Below, one piece after another: positions 33,703 through 43,141 of a DNA stretch of 64,000 nucleotides. The DNA comes from Pseudomonas sp. TH31. Its GTDB lineage: Bacteria; Pseudomonadota; Gammaproteobacteria; Pseudomonadales; Pseudomonadaceae. The position numbers and the translations under genes are program-made. The notes under the pieces were generated by a model. That model was not told the origin of the DNA and made no database searches. It saw only the letters and a program-made list of their open reading frames with translations. The stretch lies in assembly GCF_016650815.1 (NCBI RefSeq), contig NZ_JAEKEZ010000014.1, positions 62,001 to 126,000 of the forward strand, read 5' to 3'. Position 1 is the first letter of the stretch. Each line of letters starts with the position of its first letter.

Positions 33703-34320
33703 ATGAAAACCCGCGACCGGATCCTCGAATGTGCTTTGCAGTTGTTCAACCTCAAGGGCGAACCGAACGTATCCACCATGGAAGTTGCCAACGAAATGGG
33801 GATCAGCCCCGGCAACCTCTACTACCACTTCCACGGCAAGGAACCGCTGATTCTCGGGTTGTTCGAGCGCTTCCAGAATGAGCTGGCTCCGCTGCTCGAT
33901 CCACCGTCCGACGTGGAACTGGGCCCCGAAGATTACTGGCTGTTCCTGCACCTGATCGTTGAGCGCCTGGCGCATTACCGGTTCCTGTTCCAGGACCTGT
34001 CGAACCTGGCAGGACGCCTGCCGAAACTGGCCAAGGGCATCCGCAATTTGCTCAATGCGTTGAAACGCACACTGGCATCGTTGCTTGCGCGATTGAAGGC
34101 TCAGGGACAGTTGGTCAGCGACACCCAGGCGTTGGGGCAACTGGTGGAACAGATCACCTTGACGTTGCTGTTTTCGCTGGACTATCAGCGGATTCTGGAT
34201 CGAGAGGGGGAAGTGCGGTTGGTGGTGTACCAGATCATGATGCTGGTGGCGCCGCATCTGCTGCCGCCGATTAAAGCGGCGACTGAGCAACTGGCGTTGC
34301 AGTATCTGGAGGAACATTAA
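33703..34320 (+). CDS. phaD: TetR-family regulator of the PHA cluster
   Basis: The 205-aa protein has an N-terminal TetR helix-turn-helix (RDRILECALQLFNLKGEPNV, MGISPGNLYYHFHGKEPLI) and a helical ligand/dimer domain. In pseudomonads PhaD activates phaC1 and the phaIF phasin operon, probably sensing an acyl-CoA intermediate; that role is taken from homologues. It ends phaC1ZC2D and converges with phaF. Confidence 0.95.
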   Translation: MKTRDRILECALQLFNLKGEPNVSTMEVANEMGISPGNLYYHFHGKEPLILGLFERFQNELAPLLDPPSDVELGPEDYWLFLHLIVERLAHYRFLFQDLSNLAGRLPKLAKGIRNLLNALKRTLASLLARLKAQGQLVSDTQALGQLVEQITLTLLFSLDYQRILDREGEVRLVVYQIMMLVAPHLLPPIKAATEQLALQYLEEH

Positions 34321-34324
34321 GATC

Positions 34325-34400
34325 AAAAGATCGCAGCCTTCGGCAGCTCCTACAGGTGTATGCGATCCCCTGTAGGAGCTGCCGAAGGCTGCGATCTTTT
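34325..34400. repeat. Inverted repeat, GATCGCAGCCTTCGGCAGCTCC subtype
   Basis: AAAAGATCGCAGCCTTCGGC AGCTCCTACAGG and its complement CCTGTAGGAGCTGCCGAAGG CTGCGATCTTTT surround about 14 bp. It lies between the convergent phaD and phaF genes, and its T-run may end phaD transcripts. Confidence 0.87.
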
Positions 34401-34423
34401 CGCTGACCATTCAAATCTCAAAT

Positions 34424-34455
34424 AAAACGCCCGACCTTTGCAGGCCGGGCGTTTT
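34424..34455 (-). terminator. Rho-independent terminator of phaIF
   Basis: The minus strand reads AAAACGCCCGGCCTGCAAAG followed by GTCGGGCGTTTTATTT, a GC stem with a T-rich tail 15 bp after the phaF stop. Confidence 0.85.
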
Positions 34456-34470
34456 CTTGAGCCCTGAAAA

Positions 34471-35337
34471 TCAGGACTGACTGGTTGGCGTCACTGGAGC
34501 TGGCGCGGCAGTCGGGGTAGCAGCAGGGGTCGGTGCGGCAACGGAGTTCGTTGTGCTGGCCGGGGCTGCCAGCTTGGCGGCAGCGACTGCTGGTTTGGGT
34601 GCGGCGGCTTTTGGCGCTGCCGGTTTTTTCACTGCGGGCTTCTTCGCTGCGGCAGGTTTTGCCGCTGGCTTGGCTGCAGGTTTGGCTGCTGCGGTTTTTG
34701 CTGCAGGCTTGGCCGCTGCCGGTTTCGCTGCTGGTTTAGCGGCGGCTTTGGCGGCGACCGGTTTGGCCGCTGGCTTGGCGGCTGCAGGTTTCGCTGCGGC
34801 AGTTTTGACCGCAGGCTTCGCCGCTGGTTTGGCAGCCGGTTTAGCGGCAGCTTTGACCAGTGGCTTGGCAGCGCTTTTGGCCGCTGGTTTGGCTGCTGCG
34901 GTTTTCGCCGCAACAGGCGCAACCTTGGCACCGGTGAGCCGTTCGATTTGCTTGGTCAGGGTATCGACCTTGCTGTGCAGCGCCTTGACTTCGTTGCGGC
35001 TCGGAACACCGAGACGCGAAATGGCGCTGTTCAGACGCTTGTCAAAAGCCCCTTCCAGCTCATCCCACTTGCCCAGTGCGCGATCTTTCACGCCGCTGAT
35101 GCGCGACTTGGCCGACGAAGCAGTATCCTTGGCGGCGTCGACTTTTTTGCCGACAGCGCTTTTGGTGAGCTTCTCGGCTTTCTCGCCGTCTTTAACCAAT
35201 GTATCGAAGAGTTTGCTGCCGTCAGTGTCGATCTTCGAATACACGCCTAAACCAGCCAGCCAGATTTTGCGGGAGTAGTCTTCGACTTTCCCGATCCACG
35301 AGCTGCCTTCTTTTTCAGTATTCTTTTTACCAGCCAT
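34471..35337 (-). CDS. phaF: PHA granule phasin/nucleoid-associated protein PhaF
   Basis: PhaF coats PHA granules and binds DNA, so that granules segregate with the nucleoid. The N-terminal phasin domain (about 1-140; SRKIWLAGLGVYSKIDTDG, coiled-coil SKVDTLTKQIERLTG) is homologous to PhaI. The C-terminal half is histone-H1-like, with many AAKPAAKP units and a late KPAVKKPAAPKAA stretch. I start at MAGKKNTEKEG (35337), with AAGGAGA upstream. Total 288 aa. It lies 10 bp after phaI and the two are cotranscribed. Confidence 0.95.
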   Translation of the reverse strand: MAGKKNTEKEGSSWIGKVEDYSRKIWLAGLGVYSKIDTDGSKLFDTLVKDGEKAEKLTKSAVGKKVDAAKDTASSAKSRISGVKDRALGKWDELEGAFDKRLNSAISRLGVPSRNEVKALHSKVDTLTKQIERLTGAKVAPVAAKTAAAKPAAKSAAKPLVKAAAKPAAKPAAKPAVKTAAAKPAAAKPAAKPVAAKAAAKPAAKPAAAKPAAKTAAAKPAAKPAAKPAAAKKPAVKKPAAPKAAAPKPAVAAAKLAAPASTTNSVAAPTPAATPTAAPAPVTPTSQS

Positions 35338-35347
35338 CCCGTTCTCC

Positions 35348-35770
35348 TTAAGATTTACGCGCGACACGTTCGAGCAATGCCGTCAGCTCATCGAGCTTAG
35401 CAGAGAGTGTCTCAACGTCATGTTTAGACGGAATGCCGATACGATTCAAGGCACTTGCGACACGCGAGTCAAAAGCCTTCTCGACCTTGTCGAGTTGAAC
35501 TTCGACCTTGCCTTTGAAAGTGCTCACTTCACTCTTGGCTTCATCGATCTCGGCATTGGCCGCTTCGAGTTTTTCAGCAACGACCTTTTTGCCTTTCTTT
35601 TCAACAGTTTGACCAGCCTTGATCAACTCTTGAAAGTACTCGCCGCCCTCGTGTCCAACCTTGGTGTAGGCACCCAGGCCTGCCAGCCAGATCTTGCGGG
35701 CATACGATCTGACGTCTTGCAGAGCGTTAGTCGATGCGTCGATTTTTTTCTTCAAAATAACTTTGGCCAT
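35348..35770 (-). CDS. phaI: PHA granule phasin PhaI
   Basis: This 140-aa phasin starts MAKVILKKKIDASTNALQDV with AGGTGC upstream; the frame runs 20 codons further but without family resemblance. It shares SYARKIWLAGLGAYTKVGHE and the coiled-coil end KLDELTALLERVARKS with PhaF. Phasins control granule size and number. It is the first gene of phaIF, facing the phaC operon. Confidence 0.94.
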   Translation of the reverse strand: MAKVILKKKIDASTNALQDVRSYARKIWLAGLGAYTKVGHEGGEYFQELIKAGQTVEKKGKKVVAEKLEAANAEIDEAKSEVSTFKGKVEVQLDKVEKAFDSRVASALNRIGIPSKHDVETLSAKLDELTALLERVARKS

Positions 35771-35896
35771 GGTGCACCTCACGCGCAGAAGGTTTGAGGA
35801 ACTGCCCGCGAAAGTCTCGGGCTCATGCACAAAGTAGGGAGAAAAGTTAGAAACGGCACCCTAACAACTGACATAAAACCGTGGCGCCTGATGGAA

Positions 35897-35984
35897 GAGA
35901 TCGCAGCCTCGTTTCACTCGACAGCTCCTACGGGGGCGGCGTACACCTGTAGGAGCTGTCGAATGAAACGAGGCTGCGATCTCT
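35897..35984. repeat. Variant inverted repeat, GATCGCAGCCTCGTTTCA...
   Basis: AGAGATCGCAGCCTCGTTTC ACTCGACAGCTCCTA pairs with TAGGAGCTGTCGAATGAAAC GAGGCTGCGATCTCT. It keeps the family's outer GATCGCAGCCT and inner AGCTCCTA but replaces the middle by CGTTTCAYTCG in both arms, a matched compensatory change. Confidence 0.8.
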
Positions 35985-35990
35985 TTGGAA

Positions 35991-36266
35991 TCACGCCAAC
36001 GCTTTATCGAGCGCCTTTTCGATTTCAGATTTGATCATTGCGCTCATGGCCGACATCATCAGGCCCAGCTCCACATCAACCTTGATCGAATCCTCACCGA
36101 CATGCACCGCGCCTTTCACACCCGAACGCTTGAGGTTCAGGGTATCGCCGGACCACTGCGGCTCCAGGCCATATTGATCGGACAGTTTCTGCGCCAACAG
36201 GTCGGCCTTCTCGCGTGCAGCTTCCTTGCCCAGGCCGTGGGCACGTTCAACACTAATTCGGGCCAT
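35991..36266 (-). CDS. Polyhydroxyalkanoic acid system family protein
   Basis: This 91-aa protein (MARISVERAHGLGKEAAREK, VKGAVHVGEDSIKVDVELGL, MMSAMSAMIKSEIEKALDKA) belongs to the small family conserved beside Pseudomonas pha genes and often annotated as PHA granule-associated. The N-terminal helix followed by a beta-rich region resembles a small ligand-binding fold. The exact role is unknown. It lies upstream of phaI on the same strand, 220 bp away and separated by a hairpin repeat. Confidence 0.85.
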   Translation of the reverse strand: MARISVERAHGLGKEAAREKADLLAQKLSDQYGLEPQWSGDTLNLKRSGVKGAVHVGEDSIKVDVELGLMMSAMSAMIKSEIEKALDKALA

Positions 36267-36333
36267 CGAATGACTCCTGCTTTATGGATACTTTCCTGAC
36301 GCATCTTGACCGCTGCTGCGGCAAAACGTCCCG

Positions 36334-36477
36334 CTCAGGCGGTGTGAAAACGTAGCGAGCGAAGGCAAGACAAGGCAAAAACAGGCGAGGACGCGGAGTT
36401 TACGAGCTGTAAATGAGCAGTCCGAGCCTGTTTTTAACGCAGTATTGCCGAGCGCAGTAGTTTTCACACAGTCTGAG
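36334..36477. repeat. 144-bp imperfect long palindrome upstream of ubiE
   Basis: CTCAGGCGGTGTGAAAAC on the left answers GTTTTCACACAGTCTGAG on the right, and AAAAACAGGC (about 36377-36386) answers GCCTGTTTTT (about 36426-36435). The loop region contains TTTACGAGCTGTAAA. The whole unit spans the gap between the PHA-system gene and ubiE. It is different in sequence from the palindromes at 21002 and 40029. Confidence 0.7.
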
Positions 36478-36564
36478 AGGTTGCCTATCTTACCTTTAGC
36501 CATTCCAAGACAAAGCAGGCCACCGGGATTAGAATGTCCCGCATTCTCTTCTGGTGACAGCGAT

Positions 36565-37335
36565 ATGACTGATCAGCGCAAAGGCAGCGATGCCGAACCC
36601 ACCACTCACTTCGGTTTCAAAAACGTTCCGGAAAGCCAAAAAGCGGAAAAAGTCGCTGAGGTTTTTCACTCGGTAGCCGCCAAGTACGACTTGATGAACG
36701 ACCTCCTGTCGGGCGGCATGCACCGTCTGTGGAAGCGTTTTGCGATCGAGCTGTCGGGCGTTCGCACCGGTAATCGTGTGCTGGACATCGCCGGCGGCAC
36801 CGGCGATTTGACCAAGAAGTTCTCGCACCTCGTCGGCCCGACCGGCCAAGTGGTGTTGGCCGACATCAACGAATCCATGCTCAAGGTCGGTCGTGACCGC
36901 CTGCTGGACCTCGGTGTGGCTGGCAACGTCGAATTCGTCCAGGCCGACGCTGAAAAGCTGCCGTTCCCGGACAACCATTTCGACTGCGTGACCATCGCTT
37001 TCGGCCTGCGCAACGTCACTCATAAAGAAGACGCCCTGCGCTCGATGCTGCGTGTACTCAAGCCTGGCGGTCGCCTGTTGGTATTGGAATTCTCCAAGCC
37101 GACCAACGCGCTGATGTCCAAAGCCTACGACGCCTACTCGTTCGCCTTCATGCCGCTGATGGGCAAGCTGATCACCAACGACTCGGAAAGCTATCGCTAC
37201 CTGGCCGAATCGATCCGCATGCACCCGAATCAGGAAACCCTGAAGTCGATGATGGTCGAGGCCGGTTTCGACCGCGTGACCTACCACAACATGACCGCAG
37301 GCATTGTCGCCCTGCACCGCGGCATCAAGCCCTGA
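36565..37335 (+). CDS. ubiE: Ubiquinone/menaquinone C-methyltransferase
   Basis: UbiE C-methylates demethoxyubiquinol (and demethylmenaquinol) with SAM. The 256-aa protein has the SAM motif [28 protein letters not shown], and family signatures [18 protein letters not shown] and [21 protein letters not shown] start at [13 protein letters not shown] (36565); 40 further open codons upstream are not family-like and overlap the palindrome. It overlaps ubiJ by one base (TGATG). Confidence 0.96.
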   Translation: MTDQRKGSDAEPTTHFGFKNVPESQKAEKVAEVFHSVAAKYDLMNDLLSGGMHRLWKRFAIELSGVRTGNRVLDIAGGTGDLTKKFSHLVGPTGQVVLADINESMLKVGRDRLLDLGVAGNVEFVQADAEKLPFPDNHFDCVTIAFGLRNVTHKEDALRSMLRVLKPGGRLLVLEFSKPTNALMSKAYDAYSFAFMPLMGKLITNDSESYRYLAESIRMHPNQETLKSMMVEAGFDRVTYHNMTAGIVALHRGIKP

Positions 37336-37956
37336 TGTGGCTGGCCGGCCTGCTCGCCAGCGTTGAACTCGGTCTGAACCGGGTGCTGCGCCTCGACAGC
37401 ACCGCGCTGCCGCGTCTGGCACATTTGACCGGCAAAGTGATTGCCGTCGATTGCCGCAGCCCGGCGCTGCAACTGTTCATCCTGCCCAGCGATGAAGGCC
37501 TGATGCTTGCCTCCCAGTGGGAAACCGGCGCCGATTGCACCTTGCGTGCACCGGCCTCAAGCCTGTTGAAACTGGCGATGAGCAAGGACAAGACTTCGAT
37601 CTTGCACAGCCCGCAAGTCGAGCTTGATGGCGATAGCGGCGTACTGCTGGAACTGGCGGCCGTGCTGCAAGACCTTGAGCTGGACTGGGAGTACGAACTC
37701 GCGCTGGCTCGGCCCGGTTGCCACGCAATTGGTCGGCGGTCACCTGCGCAGCCGCGCACGTTTTTATCAGCAAGGGTTCGCCAGCCTGAACCAGAACCTT
37801 GGCGAATACCTGGCCGAGGAATCGCGCACCCTCGTCGGTCAGCGCGAAGCCGAAGCCCGTTTCAGTGAACTGGACCAGATCAAACTCGATCTGGAACGTC
37901 TCGAGGCGCGTTTCGAGCGCCTTTCCCGATCCCTAGACCCAAGCGATAACGCATGA
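37335..37956 (+). CDS. ubiJ: Ubiquinone biosynthesis accessory factor UbiJ (frameshifted here)
   Basis: UbiJ is an SCP2-domain lipid-binding scaffold that presents intermediates to the soluble Ubi complex. The N-terminal SCP2 domain reads [20 protein letters not shown] and [20 protein letters not shown], and the C-terminus is a coiled coil ([20 protein letters not shown]). The frame changes at about 37701-37704: GAACTCGCGCTGGCTC needs two more bases (GCGCGC) to read [20 protein letters not shown]. The corrected length is 207 aa, which is normal. It lies between ubiE and ubiB, overlapping each. Confidence 0.9.
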
Positions 37957-39556
37957 AGCTGCTTGCCGTCCGCCGTTTGTTGCGCATCCAGCGCGTCGTG
38001 ATCCGCTACCGCCTCGATGACCTGCTGTTCGCCCTGCCGCTGCCCTGGTTTCTACTGGCGCTGCGCTATGCCTTGCCGTGGCGCTGGTTCCCGCGCAAGA
38101 CGCTGGACCTGAGCCGTGGCGCACGATTGCGCCTGGCGTTGCAGGACCTGGGACCGATTTTCATCAAGTTCGGGCAGATTCTGTCCACTCGCCGCGACCT
38201 GTTGCCCGAAGACATCGCCGATGAGCTGATGAAATTGCAGGACCGGGTGCCACCGTTCGACTCGCAAGTGTCGATCAAGCTGATCGAAGAACAGCTTGGC
38301 AAAAAGATCAGCGAAGTTTTCAGCCGTTTCGACGTTGAACCGCTGGCCTCGGCCTCGGTGGCGCAGGTACATGCCGCGCAGTTGAAGACCGGTGAAGAAG
38401 TGGTCGTCAAAGTCATCCGCCCGGCCTCAAACCGATCATCAAGCAAGACCTGGCGTGGCTGTTCATCCTCGCCCGCGCCGCTGAGCGGCTGTCGGCCGAC
38501 GCGCGCCTGCTGCATCCGGTGGACGTGGTCCAGGACTACGAAAAAACCATCTACGACGAACTCGACCTGCTGCGCGAGGCGGCCAACGCCAGCCAGTTGA
38601 AGCGCAACTTCGAAGGCTCACCACTGCTGTACGTACCGCAAGTCTATTGGGACTGGTGCCGGCCGAAAGTGCTGGTGATGGAGCGCATCTACGGGATCCA
38701 GGTCACCGACCTCACGACCCTGGCCGACCAGCGCACCGACATGAAAATGCTCGCCGAGCGTGGCGTGGAGATCTTCTTCACCCAGGTGTTCCGCGACAGT
38801 TTCTTCCACGCCGACATGCACCTGGGCAACATCTTCGTCAGTACCGTCAACCCGTGGAGCCCGCAGTACATTGCGATCGACTGCGGTATCGTCGGCAGCC
38901 TGACCCCGGAGGACCAGGATTACCTGGCGCGCAACCTGTTCGCGTTCTTCAAGCGTGATTACCGGCGTGTGGCACAGTTGCACATCGATTCGGGCTGGGT
39001 GCCGGCGGAAACCAAACTCAACGAATTCGAAGCGGCGATCCGCACGGTTTGCGAACCGATTTTCGAAAAACCGTTAAAAGATATTTCCTTCGGCCAGGTG
39101 CTGATGCGCCTGTTCCAGACCGCTCGGCGCTTCAACATGGAAGTGCAGCCGCAGCTCGTGTTGCTGCAAAAAACCCTGTTGAACATCGAAGGCCTGGGCC
39201 GTCAGCTGTACCCGGACCTGGATCTGTGGAACACCGCCCAGCCGTTCCTCGAACGCTGGATGCGTGAACGCGTCAGCCCCAAAGCCTTGATCGGCAATGT
39301 ACAGAGCCAGTTCGAACAGTTGCCGCACCTGGCCAACATGGCTCGCGACCTGCTCGAACGCATGTCCCAGCCCCACGCCTACGACCCGCCACCCCCGTGG
39401 CACAAACGCAAGGACGACTGGTTCCTGCGCCTGCTCGGTTGTGCACATCTGGCCGGCGGGACGATACTCGCCGCGGGTGGGCCACTGAACGAACTGGGGC
39501 ATTGGCCAGCCGGCATCATGGTGGCCGTCGGCTTGTATCTGGTCGTTCGCCGATAG
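37953..39556 (+). CDS. ubiB: Ubiquinone biosynthesis kinase-like protein UbiB (frameshifted here)
   Basis: UbiB is an atypical ADCK-family kinase/ATPase at the membrane, needed for ubiquinone synthesis. It shows the KxGQ motif in [16 protein letters not shown], the A-rich loop [24 protein letters not shown], and the catalytic and metal residues [11 protein letters not shown] and [11 protein letters not shown]. Two membrane helices end the protein. The frame breaks at 38420-38424: CGCCCGGCCTC needs one more G (CCCGGGCC) to read [17 protein letters not shown]. The corrected length is 534 aa, which is normal. It overlaps ubiJ by 4 bp. Confidence 0.93.
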
Positions 39557-39635
39557 CCAGAGCTCCCGCGCGCTGGCACACTGTTTCAACGCCTGCCCGA
39601 CTAATGAAGTGTCGGGCCCGCTGTCGGAGTCGAAG

Positions 39636-40028
39636 ATGAAAAACTGGCTGGACGAGATCAAGTGGGACGCCGATGGCCTGGTGCCAGCGATTGCCCAGGA
39701 TCACAAGACCGGGCGCGTCCTGATGATGGCCTGGATGAACCGCGAAGCGCTGGAACTGAGCGCTGCCGAGAACCGTGCCATTTACTGGTCACGCTCCCGT
39801 GGCAAGTTGTGGCGCAAGGGTGAAGAGTCCGGCCACGTGCAGACCCTGCATGAAATGCGCCTGGACTGTGACGCCGACGTGATCATCCTGATGGTCGAGC
39901 AAATCGGCGACATCGCCTGCCATACCGGCCGCCAGAGCTGCTTCTACCGCGTCTTCGAGAACGGCGACTGGAAAACTGTCGATCCGGTACTCAAAGACCC
40001 GCACGCCATCTATTCTGCAGGACATTAG
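39636..40028 (+). CDS. hisI: Phosphoribosyl-AMP cyclohydrolase
   Basis: HisI opens the adenine ring of PR-AMP, step 3 of histidine synthesis. The 130-aa protein has [38 protein letters not shown] and the zinc cysteines RLDCDAD and [11 protein letters not shown] start at [11 protein letters not shown] (39636). It is a stand-alone cyclohydrolase, with pyrophosphohydrolase activity in the separate hisE downstream. Confidence 0.96.
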   Translation: MKNWLDEIKWDADGLVPAIAQDHKTGRVLMMAWMNREALELSAAENRAIYWSRSRGKLWRKGEESGHVQTLHEMRLDCDADVIILMVEQIGDIACHTGRQSCFYRVFENGDWKTVDPVLKDPHAIYSAGH

Positions 40029-40292
40029 GATGTGTCATCAGTCATTTCCTGAGCTGCGTTGCCGGCTCAAAGCGCGCCAGGCAAGGCGTAGGCCGCCGGG
40101 AATGGCGTTTCCTTGCCAAGGCCTGCAACGCGGCATGGCGCGCTTTGAGCCGGCAACCCGAAGGGCCGGGCCTGATTTTGTGCAGGGCTGCGTTACTCGT
40201 CGTTTATTTGAAACACCAAACCACACTCCTCGCGCCTTGCCCTGCACAAAATCAGGCACCGGCGCAGCTCAGGAAATGACTGATGACACATC
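40029..40292. repeat. 264-bp palindromic element able to form a three-way junction
   Basis: Outer arms 40029-40058 and 40263-40292 are perfect 30-base complements (GATGTGTCATCAGTCATTTC ...). Inside are two further hairpins. The first is TTGCCGGCTCAAAGCGCGCC A (40059-40079) with its complement at 40137-40157. The second is CCTGATTTTGTGCAGGGC (40171-40188) with its complement at 40239-40256. The result is one closing stem with two branches. It begins right after the hisI stop and reaches into the start of hisE. Confidence 0.85.
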
Positions 40293-40630
40293 CTCACATG
40301 AGTGACACTCTGACCCGTCTGGCCGAGGTGCTGGAAGAGCGCAAAGGCGCCGCCGCCGACAGCTCGTATGTCGCCAGCCTGTACCACAAGGGCTTGAACA
40401 AGATTCTGGAAAAAGTCGGCGAAGAGTCGGTCGAAACCATCATTGCCGCCAAGGACGCCGCCATCAGCGGTGACTGCAGCGATGTGATCTACGAAACCGC
40501 CGATTTGTGGTTCCACAGTATGGTCATGCTCGCCCAACTGGGGCAGCATCCACAGGCTGTACTCGATGAACTGGACCGTCGCTTCGGTCTGTCCGGACAC
40601 GCCGAGAAAGCCTCGCGCCCGTCCGCCTGA
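40283..40630 (+). CDS. hisE: Phosphoribosyl-ATP pyrophosphatase
   Basis: HisE hydrolyses PR-ATP to PR-AMP, step 2 of histidine synthesis. The MazG-like helical domain shows [32 protein letters not shown] and [14 protein letters not shown]. Two starts are possible. The ATG at 40283 has AGGAA 7 nt upstream and adds MTHPH; the ATG at 40298 ([14 protein letters not shown]) matches the family N-terminus but has no good ribosome-binding site. I chose 40283. Its ribosome-binding site and start codon lie in the right arm of the long palindrome, so the element may affect hisE translation. Confidence 0.93.
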   Translation: MTHPHMSDTLTRLAEVLEERKGAAADSSYVASLYHKGLNKILEKVGEESVETIIAAKDAAISGDCSDVIYETADLWFHSMVMLAQLGQHPQAVLDELDRRFGLSGHAEKASRPSA

Positions 40631-40655
40631 ACAACTATTAGAGAGGAGCAGCAAC

Positions 40656-40934
40656 ATGGGCATTTTTGACTGGAAACACTGGATCGTCATCCTGGTTGTC
40701 GTGGTGCTGGTGTTCGGCACCAAGAAACTGAAAAACCTCGGCACTGACGTCGGCGAGTCGATCAAGGGCTTTCGCAAAGCCATGAACGATGAAGAGAAGC
40801 CAGTTGACCCGACGGTGACCCCGGCCCAACCAGTGCCACCTGCTCAACCAACGACGACCTCGCCACTGAACCAGCCGCACACCATCGACGTGCAGGCGCA
40901 GAAAGTCGAAGAGCCGATCCGCAAAGACGTGTGA
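40656..40934 (+). CDS. tatA: Sec-independent translocase subunit TatA
   Basis: TatA oligomerises to let folded twin-arginine substrates cross the inner membrane. The 92-aa protein has one N-terminal helix ([20 protein letters not shown]), the [10 protein letters not shown] hinge, and an amphipathic helix ([17 protein letters not shown]), then an acidic/proline tail. GAGAGGAGCA lies before the ATG. It leads tatABC, 25 bp after hisE. Confidence 0.96.
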   Translation: MGIFDWKHWIVILVVVVLVFGTKKLKNLGTDVGESIKGFRKAMNDEEKPVDPTVTPAQPVPPAQPTTTSPLNQPHTIDVQAQKVEEPIRKDV

Positions 40935-40944
40935 GCACTGACTA

Positions 40945-41427
40945 ATGTTTGGTATCAGCTTCTCTGAACTGCTGCTCGTCGGCCTCGTTGCCCTGCTGGT
41001 GCTGGGCCCCGAGCGTTTGCCGGGTGCTGCGCGCACCGCCGGCCTGTGGATCGGGCGGCTGAAGCGCAGCTTCAACGCGATAAAACAGGAAGTTGAACGT
41101 GAAATCGGTGCCGACGAAATTCGTCGGCAACTGCACAACGAGCACATTCTGTCCCTGGAACAGGAGGCGCGGAAGATCTTCACGCCGACCCAGCAGGAGG
41201 CGACGCCGGTGCAACCGGTCGAGCCGGTGGCGGAACAGACGATTCATGCTCCGGTAGCGGCAGAACCTGCCGTTGTTGTCCCGCCTGCAGAACACGCGCC
41301 TACCGTGGCTGCCGTCGAGCCTGCGCCTGTCGTTGTCGCACCGACACCAATTGAACATGTTGCTCCTGCCGCCGCGCCGACAACGCCGGCCCCTCACGAC
41401 CCAACATTGCCGCCGCGAGCCCCATGA
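40945..41427 (+). CDS. tatB: Sec-independent translocase subunit TatB
   Basis: TatB, with TatC, recognises the twin-arginine signal. [33 protein letters not shown] contains the membrane helix and the conserved Glu-Arg-Leu-Pro hinge. An amphipathic helix and a long Pro/Val/Ala-rich tail complete 160 aa. It starts 10 bp after tatA and overlaps tatC by 4 bp. Confidence 0.96.
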   Translation: MFGISFSELLLVGLVALLVLGPERLPGAARTAGLWIGRLKRSFNAIKQEVEREIGADEIRRQLHNEHILSLEQEARKIFTPTQQEATPVQPVEPVAEQTIHAPVAAEPAVVVPPAEHAPTVAAVEPAPVVVAPTPIEHVAPAAAPTTPAPHDPTLPPRAP

Positions 41428-42218
41428 GCGAACTTCCTGAAAACGACCAGCACATGCCGCTGGTTTCGCACCTCACCGAGTTGCGTACCCGCCTGCTGCG
41501 CTGTGTAGCGGCGATTTTCATCATCTTCGCCGGGTTGTTCGCGTTTACCCAGCAGATCTACACTTTTGTCTCGACTCCCCTGCGGGCGTACCTGCCCGTC
41601 GGCGCAACGATGATCGCCACCGACGTATCATCGCCGTTCCTGACACCGCTGAAACTGACGATGATGGTCTCGCTGTTCCTGGCGATCCCGGTGATCCTGC
41701 ATCAGATCTGGGGCTTTATCGCACCGGGCCTGTACAAGCACGAGAAACGCATCGCCGTGCCGTTGCTGGTCTCCAGCATCCTGCTGTTCTATACCGGCAT
41801 GGCGTTCGCCTACTACCTGGTCTTCCCGCTGATCTTCAAGTTCTTCGCCTCTGCCACCCCGGCCGGCGTGGAAATGATGACCGACATCACCAGCTACCTC
41901 GATTTCGTCATGACGCTGTTCTTCGCCTTCGGCGTAGCGTTCGAGATCCCGGTGGCCGTAGTGTTGCTGGTGTGGATCGGCGTGGTTGACGTCAAATACC
42001 TGAAGAAAATCCGCCCGTACGTGGTCATCGGCTGCTTCGTGGTCGGCATGATCCTGACCCCGCCGGACATCTTCTCGCAGACGCTGTTGGCCGTACCGAT
42101 GTGGTTGCTGTTCGAAATCGGCATCCTGTTCGGCAGCCTGGTCAGCAAACGTGGCGAGCACCCGGACGACCAACCGGCTGACGATCACAACGACCAGCCG
42201 CCAGCGACCCAGCCGTGA
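41424..42218 (+). CDS. tatC: Sec-independent translocase subunit TatC
   Basis: This six-helix inner-membrane receptor for twin-arginine signals has 264 aa. Conserved features are the N-terminal [16 protein letters not shown] signal-binding region, [20 protein letters not shown], and the loop [14 protein letters not shown]. The C-terminus is short, charged and Asp/Gln-rich. It overlaps tatB and rsmE by 4 bp at each end. Confidence 0.97.
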   Translation: MSELPENDQHMPLVSHLTELRTRLLRCVAAIFIIFAGLFAFTQQIYTFVSTPLRAYLPVGATMIATDVSSPFLTPLKLTMMVSLFLAIPVILHQIWGFIAPGLYKHEKRIAVPLLVSSILLFYTGMAFAYYLVFPLIFKFFASATPAGVEMMTDITSYLDFVMTLFFAFGVAFEIPVAVVLLVWIGVVDVKYLKKIRPYVVIGCFVVGMILTPPDIFSQTLLAVPMWLLFEIGILFGSLVSKRGEHPDDQPADDHNDQPPATQP

Positions 42219-42922
42219 ATCTGCTGCTCCTAGAAGAGGCCGACTTTATTGCGGCCGACCGGGCGATCCTGCGTGATCGCCGGTTGACCCATATGCAGGA
42301 AGTCCATCGCTGTGTCGTCGGTGACAGCATGCGTGTCGGCCGTATCGGCGGCTTGATGGGTTCGGCCGAAGTGCTGCGCCTGGATGCTGATGAAGCCGAA
42401 TTACGCGTCGTTCTCGATCAACAGCCACCGACCAAGCTGCCGCTGACCCTGGTGTTGGCCCTGCCACGGCCGAAAATGCTCCGCAGGGTGTTTCAGACCG
42501 TGGCGGCCATGGGTGTGCCACGCGTCGTGCTGGTGAACAGCTACCGCGTCGAGAAGAGCTTCTGGCAAACCCCGTTTCTGGAACCTGAAGCGATTCGTGC
42601 ACAGTTGGTCCTTGGCCTGGAACAAGCCCGAGACAGTGTGCTGCCGGAGATCGTCATCGAGAAGCGCTTCAAGCCGTTTGTCGAAGACCGCCTTCCCGCC
42701 ATCACCGAAGGCACCCTCGGCCTGGTCGGCCACCCCGGCAACTACCCGCCCTGCCCCCGTGGCCTGGACGAACCGGTAACCCTGGCCATCGGCCCCGAAG
42801 GCGGCTGGATCCCTTACGAAATTGAGTTGCTGGGCAAGTCCGGCCTGCAACCGGTGCAACTGGGCGATCGCATCCTGCGGGTTGAAACTGCCGTTACTGC
42901 GCTGCTCGCCCGCCTGTTCTAA
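42215..42922 (+). CDS. rsmE: 16S rRNA (uracil-1498-N3)-methyltransferase
   Basis: RsmE methylates U1498 of 16S rRNA. The 235-aa SPOUT-fold enzyme has an N-terminal PUA-like domain ([20 protein letters not shown]) and the C-terminal knotted SAM site with [15 protein letters not shown] and [17 protein letters not shown]. The start is GTG within GTGA, overlapping the tatC stop, so translation is probably coupled. Confidence 0.95.
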   Translation: MNLLLLEEADFIAADRAILRDRRLTHMQEVHRCVVGDSMRVGRIGGLMGSAEVLRLDADEAELRVVLDQQPPTKLPLTLVLALPRPKMLRRVFQTVAAMGVPRVVLVNSYRVEKSFWQTPFLEPEAIRAQLVLGLEQARDSVLPEIVIEKRFKPFVEDRLPAITEGTLGLVGHPGNYPPCPRGLDEPVTLAIGPEGGWIPYEIELLGKSGLQPVQLGDRILRVETAVTALLARLF

Positions 42923-42938
42923 CCCTGCACCATCCGGC

Positions 42939-43033
42939 GTAGGAGCTGCCGAAGGCTGCGATCTTTTGATCTTCGCGGCAGTGAGATCGACGAAGATCAA
43001 GATCAAAAGATCGCAGCCTTCGGCAGCTCCTAC
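42939..43033. repeat. Inverted repeat, GATCGCAGCCTTCGGCAGCTCC subtype
   Basis: GTAGGAGCTGCCGAAGGCTG CGATCTTTTGATCTTCG and its complement surround a central stretch containing a second small inverted repeat (GATCTTCG/CGAAGATC). It separates rsmE from the chemoreceptor gene. Confidence 0.85.
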
Positions 43034-43141
43034 ACAAAGTTGTGTTCCCGCATCGCGAGCCCGCTCGGTGCCTACAGATTCCCGCCAACCAGCCGATACA
43101 GTCCCCATAAAACCAATTTGTGGTCCGAGGGGAGTAGCAGC

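Noticed and set aside
34553-35278. Ala/Gly-rich 241-codon plus-strand frame opposite phaF
   Set aside because: It is the reverse reading of the AAKP repeats of phaF; its apparent AAGLAAG repeat is a by-product.
36445-36564. 40-codon N-terminal extension of ubiE
   Set aside because: The residues have no family resemblance and run through the long palindrome; MTDQRKGSD at 36565 matches the usual start.
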